DNA of 64,000 nt from Ctenosaura bakeri. Lineage: Eukaryota > Chordata > Lepidosauria > Squamata > Iguanidae. The notes beneath the pieces are model-generated. The model saw only the letters and a list, made by a program, of their open reading frames with translations. It was not told where the DNA came from and searched no databases. Below are positions 49,229 to 58,554 of this stretch, piece after piece; within the stretch, counting starts at the first letter, position 1; each line of letters opens with the position of its first letter. The stretch covers positions 1,054,001 to 1,118,000 of the forward strand of contig CAOLHI010000022.1 of the NCBI GenBank assembly GCA_948474755.1, read 5' to 3'. Made by a program: the position numbers and the translations under genes.

Positions 49229-49455
49229 TGTGTGTATGTTCCTTAAAGTTACCTGTCAACTTCTGGCGACCTCATGAATTTCACAGGATTTTCTTAGGCA
49301 GGGAATACTCAGAGGTAGTTTTGCCAGTTTCTTCTGAAATACAGTATACAGCACCTGGTATTTACTGGCAGTCTCCCATCCAAGTACTAACCAGGGCTGA
49401 CCCTGCTTGGCTTCCAACATCAGATGGAATCTGGTGCCCTTAGGGTATTTAGACC
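49229..49455 (-). mobile_element. 5S rRNA-derived SINE (squamate 5S/RTE-tail type), full length
   Basis: Read on the minus strand, the head is a 5S rRNA gene derivative: CACCAGATTCCATCTGATGT, then GGAAGCCAAGCAGGGTCAGC and CCTGGTTAGTACTTGGATGG, then GAGACTGCC and ATACCAGGTGCTGTA. The internal 5S promoter is nearly intact: box A AGCCAAGCAGGGTCAGCCC (49394-49412) and box C TGGATGGGAGACTGCC (49368-49383). The body and tail (CAGAAGAAACTGGCAAAACT, ACCTCTGAGTATTCCCTGCC, GAAATTCATGAGGTCGCCAG) match the truncated copies at 6081 and 16589. Related elements are known in squamates as 5S-derived SINEs mobilised by RTE/BovB LINEs. It is not a functional 5S gene because the 5' end of the RNA is diverged and the 3' end runs into SINE body. 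Confidence 0.88.
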
Positions 49456-49571
49456 CTGTTCAGGCAACACTGCATTGCATAAAATGTAGCTTCTCTTGTT
49501 CAGTACAAGCTGAGTATTTTACAATACTCTGCAATCTTGAGTTTCAGTAGCGACCTTCATGCCTGCATCCC

Positions 49572-49780
49572 AGGGGTGCTTTACAATCAGTAAAGTTAAA
49601 ATTAGATCCGGTAGCACAGAAAAAAATTGCTAAAACAATCATTTTAGAAATGCTGACTAAAAGAAATAATTTTTAAGGCTAGATTGAAAAGACCCACTAG
49701 TTGGGGATGCTTTCTGCTTAGTACTGACAGCATGTTCCACAGCTGAATGTGAAACTATTTAAAGCCATGGCGTACAGTCT
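49572..49780 (+). repeat. Diverged squamate interspersed repeat (see 41105)
   Basis: GGGGTGCTTTACAATCAGTA is followed by an A-rich segment, GGCTAGATTGAAAAGACCCA, and CAGCATGTTCCACAGCTGAA. The order resembles the common squamate repeat that runs from 'ggcttacaa...aaaa' to 'cattccacagctg'. Confidence 0.4.
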
Positions 49781-50459
49781 TAAAAATATTTAGGAATGGG
49801 AAAAGAAACTAGCATCTGCTGATTTGGGAGAACAGCTGAGTTTGTACAGAGAGAGCACAAATCTATTAAACAGGAAGGAACAAGTGCTTTTAAAGGTCAA
49901 AAGAACAATTTTGTAGTGAATGTGTTGCTCAGTAGAGCACCTGTGATGTGAAAGCAAAATAGGAGGAAGATGATAAGGTAATCTGCTATTAAGTACCTTT
50001 GAAGGAAATACAGGAAGTACAGAACCAGGCAAGGTGATAAGTATGGCTGGAATAATGAATTGGCCCCACATGAGGAATGGAACACCTGAATTCAGAAAAG
50101 AAGAACTACTGTTTTACTTTTACATTAGATGGCAGAGAATGTTCTACTCAGTACTTGAGTAGAACAGAAAATTGGGCTGGATTCTTTGCAAAATAAATTT
50201 CAATCTTGTGGAGGTATCTGCTGAAGAAAGGAGGAAAGGGTGTTCTGTTGATTTCATCTGTATCCCCGTGTTACCCTGATTTCTGGGAGTCCCGTGAGGG
50301 ACACCTAAATGTGCTCCAAATTATACAAGTTGGGGAAATTAGCAAAGAGCACAAAAGCTAGCAACACGAGAGGCAGGGCAACGGAGCGAGATCTTTTACC
50401 CAATGTCTACGGGGTCAGGCCGAGTCAAGGAGCAACAGAAGTAAATAATAATTGTGGTT

Positions 50460-50465
50460 TTTATT
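50460..50465 (-). terminator. Polyadenylation signal of the solo LTR
   Basis: AATAAA on the minus strand about 270 bp downstream of the TATA box, followed by a TTATTATTTACTTCTGTTGC region typical of R/U5 borders. Confidence 0.6.
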
Positions 50466-50716
50466 AAAATACAATCAAACAAGTGTATGCAGCACACCCA
50501 CACAGATAACTATAGAAATAAAGGTTGGAGTTGGATAGAGGGATTTTTAGAGGAGGCTTTTGTTATGGGCAATACTATACCTGTCCTGAAGCCAGGTAGT
50601 CTGAAGATAGAGTTCGTGGATATGAAGGTTCTCAGTAGGTGGGAATGAGGGGAAGGCTCGCCAAGCAAGCAGCAAGGCAGGATGGAAGTCGGTAGCGATC
50701 CGAGGAAGCTCTCAAA

Positions 50717-50738
50717 GTCAGGGGTTTTTATAGGGGAA
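50717..50738 (-). promoter_or_regulatory. TATA box of the solo LTR
   Basis: Minus-strand TATAAAAA (50732-50725) in a C-rich context, in the correct place for an LTR core promoter. Activity is unknown. Confidence 0.65.
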
Positions 50739-51381
50739 AATGTGGCCACAGGCTAGTCCGTACTTGGGGAAAACAATGAGTTTTGGGCTGGAGACAAAGC
50801 CTCCAAAAGGTCAGAATTTTACATGATTGAGTTAAGTCTGAATTGTCAATAGAGTAGCCAGTATGCAAACGCAGAGTGCTTGACAGATGAGTATTCGGCT
50901 AGTCAAGCTGCCTGCTCGGGGCAGGGAGTCCTTTGTAACTAGCGTGCATACACAATGCGGTACTTGTCTTGAGGCCTCCTGAAGCGGTGGGTCAGCTATT
51001 TCTGGCCTGCCTGTATTTGTGTGGAACATTACAGCGATTAGTGGCCATGCCTGTATGCGAGCTTGTCTGGGGACCCTGCACCATGTGGAGAGGAATAGGT
51101 AAAGAAGGGCAAATTATTGATATCAAAATGGTATCTAATATCCCTCAAGTCCAGCCTAGAAACTGCGGTAACACCCGAGCATCCCTCCATCTTTTCTGGA
51201 CATTCCCCTCACCTTGTAAAAGTCTAGTGGGGCAGAATGCCTGGCTGGCTCTGTGCAACAAGGAGGGTTTGCACTTTCACTCAAAACCTGCCATTCCCTG
51301 TGCTGCATGGCAAGCTATTTTTGAATCTGAGAGAGATATTCTAAGTGGTTTGTGATATGACATGAGACTATGCATTAATCA

Positions 51382-51562
51382 GGACCTTTCCACACTACAC
51401 GGTCATAGTGTTATTATTCCACTTTCAACCTCCTGTGAAATTCTGGGGTTTGTTAGTTTACTGAGGCCAAAGAGCTCTCTGGCTAAGAATTCTAAATGCC
51501 CCTCCCTAAACTGCAAGCCCCAGGATTCCCTAGGATGTTGAAAGTGTAGTGTGCAAATGACC
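51382..51562. mobile_element. Palindromic MITE, 'ggccatttc' family
   Basis: GGACCTTTCCACACTACACG, TTATTATTCCACTTTCAACC, GAAATTCTGGGGTTTGTTAG, then CTAGGATGTTGAAAGTGTAG and GTGTGCAAATGACC. The right arm has a deletion between the GTTGAAAGTG block and GTAGTGTGC. It lies just beyond the solo LTR but is independent of it. Confidence 0.7.
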
Positions 51563-51564
51563 CT

Positions 51565-52600
51565 GGTCACACAGCTAATCATCAAAGATGTCTGGAGCTC
51601 TAGGCCAAAATAGCTGGAGGATATCAGATTAGGGTAGACTGCTATGTACAGTACTCAGTATAGCACAGGAGTTTCCAAAGGTATGCCATCCTACATCCAA
51701 AGTAGGTTTGTCATTCTGGACAGCTCTGTTAAAGTTCAAACTAAAACCCAAAAAGGATTCAACTGACACAGAAGTCATCAGCTGGCAGTACACAAGGAGA
51801 CAGAGACAGAGAGATGTATAAGTGCCTATGTATGACGGACACGAATACTGAAGCCATCTTTTTAAGTTGCATTCATTTTCCTTTCCTCAACTTTCTCAGG
51901 ATTGTTCCTCATATTTTTCTGATCTCTGACATGATTCGCACTTCTCTGAAATTTACCATGTCAATTACTGTGAAACTACTTACTGTGATCGATGTGGTCA
52001 GTTCTGTGGCATCACTGTTTCGCAAGCTGAAACAAAAGGAAGAAAATGTTCAGATGAATTATTCACAAACACTAAATATTGTTCTGTAAGTAAATACATC
52101 AAATATAATATTTAGCAATTTCCATAGTAAACCAGAAAATACTCTGCCAGACAATGAACTAGATCATCTAGATCATATTTAAGCAACAATTCCTCTGTTC
52201 AAGTACAGAATGACTCCACATGGTATTGCAATGTAATTTTTCCTTTCATTGCCCTACTGTCCATAAGCCAGCCACAGCATAGCTGTGCCAGTCATGCTCA
52301 TCAATACCAGTCCATTCATTAGCAAATTCCCATTCCCAACCAGCACCCCCTCCCCCAAAGCCAACAGTGCAACCAACGTGTTGACCTTGTGTGACTCCTC
52401 TTTTTTTTATGAGGGAGAGAAATCATACAAAGAGGAACCCCATGTTTGGGCATTAACATTCAACATTAACAAATATGTGGGACCAGGCCCCCCACATGTA
52501 CGTTGGAGCAGCATAAATACAATAGGAATCCTGGTTTATGTATTTAGGATGCCATGTCACTTAAAACCCTGCATTATCTGGGTTTTAAATCATGGGGATA
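51565..52600. other. Non-coding stretch, no gene recognised
   Basis: A 91-codon (51814-52089) and a 130-codon (52285-52677) open frame on + have no domain I recognise. The second runs into GC-rich repeat-like sequence. Confidence 0.45.
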
Positions 52601-52689
52601 CGGGGAGTGGGGACCTACATGGGCATGCTTGTTCGGATCAGCATGCCCTACCAAACACACTGACGGTGAGGATATAGTTGCACTGGCAT

Positions 52690-52790
52690 ATGGATGGGGG
52701 GCGATGAAGACGGTGCGCCCTGGGTGGCAATTTAGGGGGGCACCCCACACAACGCGGCCACACCCCCGCCTGATGCAGCCATGTCCCTAC
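52690..52790. repeat. GC-rich MITE-like block
   Basis: GGGGGGCGATGAAGACGGTG, GCCCTGGGTGGCAATTTAGG and CCACACCCCCGCCTGATGC are strikingly GC-rich. They resemble the inner part of hAT-like MITEs such as 54529 (GGTGGCACCC, CACGGGGGC blocks). No ends were found. Confidence 0.3.
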
Positions 52791-52898
52791 TTGCACTCCA
52801 AACTACACAGCTGTATCGTTGTGACAGTGGCAGTGGGCCAGAATGCACCTTCACTGTCCTCTTGATTACTTAAGGCATGACACCAAAATAGGGCTACT

Positions 52899-53008
52899 GA
52901 CAACCATGGCCTTCCAGATATTTTTGGCCTAAATCCTGGCCAGCATATCCAAGAGTGAAACATTATAGAAGCCATACCCCAAAAACATCTGGAGGAGGCA
53001 CAGTTGCT
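52899..53008. mobile_element. Palindromic MITE, 'aacatctggagg' family
   Basis: CATGGCCTTCCAGATATTTT, GGCCAGCATATCCAAGAG, and AAAACATCTGGAGGAGGCAC. The ends are diverged inverted repeats. Other copies are at 56373, 58036 and 62101, and half copies at 55903 and 58294. Confidence 0.55.
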
Positions 53009-53215
53009 CCTTTCTCCTCTATACCATCAGGAAGTCACAGAGAGGTCCCAACTTTGCATCATGTGCTCAGTGGAATAAAGAAGATCCCATAAAATCTGTT
53101 CACTTTATTCAGACACACTAGAGAAATGTGGGTCAGAGAAGAAGAGAGCTAGCACAAAGCAGGAAAACTAATGTGGCTCTTCTCTCTGCCATTCCAGTAG
53201 ACCCTCTTGAGCAGA

Positions 53216-53217
<2 letters not shown>

Positions 53218-53283
<66 letters not shown>
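53218..53283. repeat. (AAT)n microsatellite
   Basis: An uninterrupted ATA/AAT trinucleotide array of about 66 bp (22 units). It produces the poly-isoleucine stretch in a minus-strand frame. Perfect arrays this long are usually length-polymorphic. Confidence 0.97.
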
Positions 53284-53473
53284 TCTAGAAACACATACTG
53301 AGAACGAAGGTGGAACAAAAATGGAATTGCCAATAGATCAAGGCTATTCTTATGCTTCTGACAGCAGCTTACTTACTCAGATCCTGCATTTTAACAGCAG
53401 CTTTTCTAGAAAAATCAGCACTGATGTTTATGGCCTAGAAACAAGCATTTATCATCTTCTAAATACTACAGAA

Positions 53474-53663
53474 CAGAATCAGTGTGGCATAGTGGTCGAG
53501 TATTGGACTATGACTCTGGAGACCAGGATTCAAGTCTCCATTTGGCCATGGAAACCCACTGGGTGATGTTGAGGAAATCACTATCAATCAGTCTCAGAAG
53601 AAGTCTCAAAAATCCCTTTGCCTTCACCATCAATTGAGAACAACTTGAAGACACACAACAAAA
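53474..53663 (+). mobile_element. tRNA-derived CORE-SINE (MIR-like)
   Basis: The head reads AGTGTGGCATAGTGGTCGAG then CTCTGGAGACCAGGATTCAA, where the A and B boxes of a tRNA promoter lie. The CORE reads AACCCACTGGGTGATGTTGA. The tail reads GAGAACAACTTGAAGACACA and CAACAAAA. The middle, between the CORE and tail, is diverged. Confidence 0.8.
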
Positions 53664-53699
53664 GTGACCTCAGAGATTAAACGAAGAGGACATCAGCAG

Positions 53700-54130
53700 G
53701 CTTAAAACAGAAGTTTTCTTATTCTCTTTCCAGTGTCCATTCAGACTCCTACACACCCATCAGGCAGAAAAGGCTGAAATATTTTGGCCATCTACTCTCC
53801 CTCTTCTCTTGTACCTTTTCCCTGAATTCTGATGATGGAATCAGTCAACCCAGAAGTAGAAGAAGAAAGGACATCCCTATATTGACACTAGCCTAGAGTT
53901 TAGGAGCAGCTGTGATAGCTACTACAGCCAGTGGTACAAATGACCTAGAACCCATTTCCCACTAATGTGGTGCTAGGTCATTCTGACCACATCTCTCTTT
54001 AAGTGCAAGTCTTCCTTGAACCTGGTACTAAATGATTCATACTATCTGACTTCTGTGCCTTCCTTCTAAACACCTTGATGTTTACCAACAACAACGCCAT
54101 CTTGCTGCAGATTTTGCTTTATGGCAGCTC
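53700..54130. other. Non-coding spacer, nothing recognised
   Basis: About 0.4 kb between two CORE-SINEs, with no gene or nameable repeat. Confidence 0.5.
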
Positions 54131-54136
54131 ATTCCA

Positions 54137-54322
54137 TCTGGTGTAGTGGTCTGGGTGCAGGACTATGACCCTATGCAGGGAATCTGTCATGGTTCAATTC
54201 TCTACACAGCCATGTAAACCCACTAGGTGACCTTAGATGCATCACACACTCTCACCTGCAGAAAAAACCCATTAGACATTCACCATAAGTTGGAAACGTC
54301 TTGAAGGCACATAACAACAAAC
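54137..54322 (+). mobile_element. tRNA-derived CORE-SINE (MIR-like)
   Basis: CATCTGGTGTAGTGGTCTGG, GTTCAATTCTCTACACAGCC, AAACCCACTAGGTGACCTTA, then CATAAGTTGGAAACGTCTTG and AAGGCACATAACAACAA give head, B box, CORE and tail in order. A segment between the CORE and tail is shortened compared with 60325. Confidence 0.8.
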
Positions 54323-54528
54323 TACAGCAAACAAGTTGTCTGGTCCTTATCAGCCTGAAGCTTTACAGTACGTTTCTGGATCTGACCCAAGTTGTGCAAA
54401 TTTCCTGTTCTCTTTCTGAAAGAAACATCTCAAAGATATTCTGAAGCTTAGTTTTGAAGCCATTAGTATCTTCTATATTACATAGTTACAGAACTATCCA
54501 TAAACAAAGTGAACAAGATCAGTCTCAT

Positions 54529-54732
54529 CAGTGGCATAGCTTGGAGTGTGCAGAGGAGAGGGGGAGGAGCTACGGGGCACGGGGGCAGGGCTGTGGCATG
54601 TGGGGGCGGTGCTATGACATGTAAGGTGAGGCTACAGCATGTCAAGGAGGGCAGGCAAGGAGCGGTGGCACCCAAAAAAAATTGCTGCCAGGGGCACAGA
54701 ACCCCCATTGCCACCCCTTCCCCACACCACTG
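54529..54732. mobile_element. hAT MITE with perfect 8-bp target duplication
   Basis: Starts CAGTGGCATAGCTTGG and ends CCCACACCACTG, the CAGTGG/CCACTG termini of hAT elements. The flanks are AGTCTCAT on both sides (54521-54528 and 54733-54740), an exact 8-bp duplication. The 204-bp interior is GC-rich (GGGGGAGGAGCTACGGGGCA, TGTGGGGGCGGTGCTATGAC) and non-coding. The perfect duplication and remaining CpGs suggest a young insertion. Confidence 0.88.
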
Positions 54733-54739
54733 AGTCTCA

Positions 54740-55900
54740 TAATGAAATTTAGCATAGCACTTGATAGTACAGTGTGGACAGTTTAGCAGAAGAGTATTTC
54801 AATAAAGCCTAGCAGGAGACAGAGAGAAGATTTTGCAGAACAATCTGCTCTGAATGAAATCTTCCCCAAGATACTGAAAGATGCTTCATCTGTCACCCTT
54901 ACAAGAGTAAAGGTGACAGTGGAATGGAATGGTTAAATTACAGGGCAATGTCATTCTACAAGCACTGCTGAAAAGACTTTTACTTTAAAATTTCTCAACA
55001 GGCTATACCTGCTATCACCAAAACAAGAACAACAAAAACTAATATAGCATCTGTGCAGCACCAACACAGCTGATCGTGACAAAATATTTTTCACTCTCCA
55101 CTGCACAATTCAGAGCCGAGAATGATGCCTTATGTATAAGAAAGGTGTTATAAAGAAAAATACTGGAAACGTTTTCTAAACACACAGTAGCATATCCCAC
55201 TTTCTTCAGTGAACTTGCATCAGAGCAGAATAACCTTCTTGGCCTTGAAGGCCATGTCCTGTGTTAGATGGGGAGCCAACGGCCACATATTCATCTGTAC
55301 ATACATGCACATTTAACATTTAGGGATGTGAATTTACACCTCCCCTCTCAGCTTGCTGAGATACAGGACTGATTGACTGACTGACTGACTGATTGAGTGC
55401 ATGCATGAATGTATGGGTACACAGATGCACCCAACAAACTAAAGTGAAAAGTGGATAGATATCATCTAACTTATGAGGCTGCACATGTAGATTGGCAAGA
55501 TGGTTGCCTCAAGGTACCAACTGATTATCTATTGCAACCTGTTAGAGAAGGTTGTAGTTCACTTCATAGATCGTTGTGCAGGCACAGCAGCAACCCCTGC
55601 CAATTAATAGTAAATCGACTGTAACACAAAAATGGTCATGACTACGATCCTGGGTTCATATCTGAGCCCAGTCATCAAGATTATAAATTGGTCTATCACT
55701 TGTTTGTCTAGTTATTTGGAAAATGTTCATCTAGCTTCTCCAGGCAATTGACTTTTTGGAATGGTTAACAATAATTGTTAAAACATTGCAAACAACAACT
55801 TAAGGTAAATACAACATAAAAACATTAGAAGTAAGGGAGATATACAAGGGAATGAATTATGAAGAAATCCAAATATATCCCTCACCACCATCCAAACTGG
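54740..55900. other. Non-coding stretch
   Basis: No gene. Holds a short (TGAC)n array at 55371-55392. Confidence 0.5.
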
Positions 55901-55902
55901 TT

Positions 55903-55940
55903 AGTTGCAGTCCCACAACATCTGGAGAGCCATGTACATC
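55903..55940. repeat. Half copy of the 'aacatctggagg' MITE
   Basis: TTGCAGTCCCACAACATCTG followed by GAGAGCCATGTACATC is the right end of the family seen complete at 58036. Confidence 0.5.
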
Positions 55941-56372
55941 TCATCCCTTCCTTAAAGTCTTTCTGTTTAACTTATCTTACAGGTAAGAGGAAGAAACCAT
56001 TCACCATCCTGTACTCCTTCCAGAAAATGCAAGGTCAAATGAAAGAGGAAGGAGACGAAGATGACCAGGAATTAAGAGAAGTAATTGGTAGACCGGACAC
56101 TTAGATTAGAAACCAAATCCAGCTTGCATAAAATTTCCCTGGCACCAAATACTATGAAGTATCTGTGTGTATTCCAATGATAATTCACCTTTTAAATGCA
56201 TTTGACATTTTGTTCTTCTTTCAGAAGTGTAAGAAAAAAAGAATCACATGTTTAATAACATATATTAAATACACAGAAAGGGAGCAGTAACACAAAATTC
56301 AACCACACTGTGTTTGCATGCCAGTCTCTTATCTTTATTCCATTTCCACTGTGAACAAAATTGGTTTTTAGG

Positions 56373-56484
56373 ACAGGGGCAACTTGTGGCGCTCTAAATA
56401 CGGTTTGACTATAATGATCATCTGCCCTAGTTAGCACAGCCAATGATAAGTAATGCTGGGGACTGAAATCCAAACTACAAGGGA
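56373..56484. mobile_element. Palindromic MITE, 'aacatctggagg' family
   Basis: GGGGCAACTTGTGGCGCTCT, ATGATCATCTGCCCTAGTTA, GCACAGCCAATGATAAGTAA, then TGCTGGGGACTGAAATCC. The right terminal 'aacatctgg' block is lost or decayed. Confidence 0.55.
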
Positions 56485-56542
56485 AAAGTCCCTAAATGGC
56501 CCACTCTAGTTTCACTTCCTGATGATAAGAGATATTTGATAG

Positions 56543-56702
56543 TGGAATGAATGGACTGCCTCTGAGAGTGGTGGTGTCTCCTTCATTGGAGGTCTTTAAA
56601 CGACAACATTGGATGGCCATCTTTCAGGAGTGCTTTCCCATCTTTTGCTGCATAGTGGGGAAGGACCAGATGGCCCTTGCAGTCCATTTCAATTCTATGA
56701 TT
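56543..56702 (+). mobile_element. CR1 LINE 3' end, short
   Basis: Carries the last codons of CR1 ORF2 (NGLPLRVVVSPSLEVFKR, in the frame at 56547) and a 3' UTR with GGACCAGATGGCCCTTGCAG and the terminus TCAATTCTATGATTCCA. It is a 5'-truncated copy, far shorter than the one at 33062 and of a distinguishable sequence type. Confidence 0.8.
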
Positions 56703-56704
56703 CC

Positions 56705-57340
56705 AGGAATTCCCTCATGCGTGGGAGGAGGAAACAACCTGAGGGAGGCACCAAATTCCACAGTTCTGCCCATACGTATCAGTGGGCCATTTGTGTAAAA
56801 TGATTCTATGTGCATACAGCTCCTCCCTGTAACGCAGGAGGGGAACCTGATGGATCCATATTGTGGCTTCTATGGAGAAACAGTATGTGCATACTTCTGT
56901 CCATGTGAAAAGCTCTATGCATAACCACTGAACAATGTCATCCAGCAATACTGTCATGCATTCTCTCATTCTTTTTACATATATCCATCTGTTGACTCTT
57001 ATACAGTCTAATATATTGGCAGCCAAGGTATCTGTGAGAGATTAGTGACTATAAACTCACAGTCTATGGTTGTCATACACATGCTACTCTGTTCTGTGCA
57101 TGTACAGTTTATGCTAAGTTCTGTGTATGAGGTTGGGTCTTCTGTGCATGATCCATTTGTAGGTTCTATTCATGTTTGCTTTTTATTTCTCCATACTGCA
57201 TACGTGTGTGTACCTAAACACTCATACATGTAGAAAACTGGTGGATAGCCCCATATATTAAAGAACTGTATATTCCATCCACTTTTTTTTAAGAATGCCA
57301 GCATCTGCTGAAAACCGGTTATTTATTCCTTGTCTATAAG
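56705..57340. other. Non-coding stretch, no gene recognised
   Basis: A 103-codon open frame on - (56715-57026) shows no domain. No repeat is named. Confidence 0.45.
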
Positions 57341-57860
57341 AGGCCAGCAGTCTCAATTAACCTGTTTTATATTACTGGGATTTGCTCTTTCCATTTGATA
57401 GACTATAGCAGTTTTTGTTCACACCTTTGGTTTGCTGCTCTTGAGAGCTGCTTGCTATACATTGTTAATCACAGCCAAGGGCATTTTACAAATAATGCTG
57501 CACTTCAAAGACAACATGTCCATATTTCACATTTTTTAAAAACTGCTCAGCTATGTTTAGAAATTGATCATTTCCTTGTGCTTTTCCATTGTTTCCAAAG
57601 CACACTGCAGACTGCAAGGTCACAAGTTAAAAATGATTGACGAATAACTGGTAACAAATGTCTTGTAAGGCAGAAGTTAAATATATTCCAGCCTCTCACC
57701 ATAATTAGTAAAAATCGTCATGCTCTCATTATATTCTTAAAATAACTCTCTTTAAGAGAAATGTTCATGCTGCATAGACTCTGGTTATGATTTCAAATGA
57801 TAAAGATTAAAGCTACATGATGTATTTGCAGTATGTTCTGCATTATGTATGAGAAACTAG
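57341..57860. other. Repeat-free complex block, candidate conserved non-coding DNA
   Basis: About 0.5 kb without any recognised repeat or coding frame and with mixed-complexity sequence, for example AAATTGATCATTTCCTTGTG near 57561 and GAATAACTGGTAACAAATG near 57643. Conservation cannot be judged from one sequence. Confidence 0.3.
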
Positions 57861-58035
57861 AACTTCTTGTATAGTTTAGCTCATTGTGGCTTTCAGAATT
57901 CTGTATTATTCATTCTTACACAGACCATTTTGGTTCAGGAACAGCTTACTTTGTTAACCAATGTGAACATGCTAAACTTTTCGTTTCCATTGCAAATCTC
58001 TTCTGCTCCCTTTGCTTTACAGTGGAAGTAGAATA

Positions 58036-58147
58036 TGTGTACCCCTCTAGATGTTGTTGGACTGCAACTCCCATCTGCACTAGCCAGCATAGCCAAAGGT
58101 AAGGAATGTTGGGAACTGCAGTTCAGCAACATCTGGAGAGCCACACA
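58036..58147. mobile_element. Palindromic MITE, 'aacatctggagg' family, best copy
   Basis: TCTAGATGTTGTTGGACTGC and AACTCCCATCTGCACTAGCC on the left, AATGTTGGGAACTGCAGTTC and AGCAACATCTGGAGAGCCAC on the right, forming long imperfect inverted arms around a CAGCATAGCCAAAGG centre. Non-coding. Confidence 0.7.
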
Positions 58148-58255
58148 GTTCTTATTCTTTCTTTATAGTTTTGTGGCAATGACTGCACCCATCACATATC
58201 AGAGACACAGGGACACAAAAACTATAATAATGGTTTGGTTTCAGATTCAATATCA

Positions 58256-58333
58256 GACCTATTGAAATCAGTCTGACTTAAATTAGTCATGCAGTACAAC
58301 ACATCTAGAGAGCAGCAGGTTGGACAACGCTGA
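58256..58333. repeat. Two abutting repeat fragments
   Basis: CCTATTGAAATCAGTCTGAC with TTAAATTAGTCATG belongs with the palindromic repeat at 46385. The next segment, ACAACACATCTAGAGAGCAG with CAGGTTGGACAACGCTG, is the right end of a MITE of the 'aacatctggagg' type. Confidence 0.45.
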
Positions 58334-58516
58334 AGTAGCAAGGTACATACAACACCAGGGGCACCAAAACTTTACTCTTGTGGAATTAACATCCTTGTTA
58401 TTCTGATTTTTGTATCACTTTGTATTTATTATTATCCCTTTTATTTGTATAATGCTTTCTTGTTCCAGCTAAATCTCTTTATGATTATCATTTATTTATT
58501 TTGAGGGCACTATATT

Positions 58517-58550
58517 TACACACACACACACACACACATACATATATATC
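58517..58550. repeat. (CA)n microsatellite with TA extension
   Basis: A (CA)n run of about 22 bp followed by CATACATATATAT. Confidence 0.92.
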
Positions 58551-58554
58551 CCTT

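Larger units (their letters stand above)
50269..51173 (-). mobile_element. Solo LTR of an endogenous retrovirus or related LTR element
   Basis: A complete 905-bp LTR, transcribed leftward. The termini are perfect 7-bp inverted repeats, TGTTACC (50269-50275) and GGTAACA (51167-51173), with the canonical TG...CA ends. The flanks are CCCG on both sides (50265-50268 and 51174-51177), a 4-bp target duplication of the kind made by gammaretrovirus-like and some Gypsy elements. On the minus strand a TATA box, CCCCTATAAAAACCCC (about 50736-50721), is followed about 270 bp later by the polyadenylation signal AATAAA (50465-50460) and a T-rich downstream region, defining U3-R-U5. No internal genes, primer-binding site or second LTR adjoin it, so it is the product of LTR-LTR recombination. 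Class I ERV is my preferred reading; Gypsy is possible. Confidence 0.85.

Noticed and set aside
49351..49455. 5S rRNA gene
   Set aside because: The 5S-like part is diverged at the 5' end and continues into SINE body and tail; it is a SINE head.
50269..50330. Primer-binding site beside the LTR, implying a provirus
   Set aside because: TTTGGAGCACATTTAGG lies inside the LTR as bounded by the inverted ends and CCCG duplication. No tRNA match is convincing and no internal region follows.
53133..53333. Frame with a poly-isoleucine stretch
   Set aside because: Produced by the (AAT)n microsatellite.
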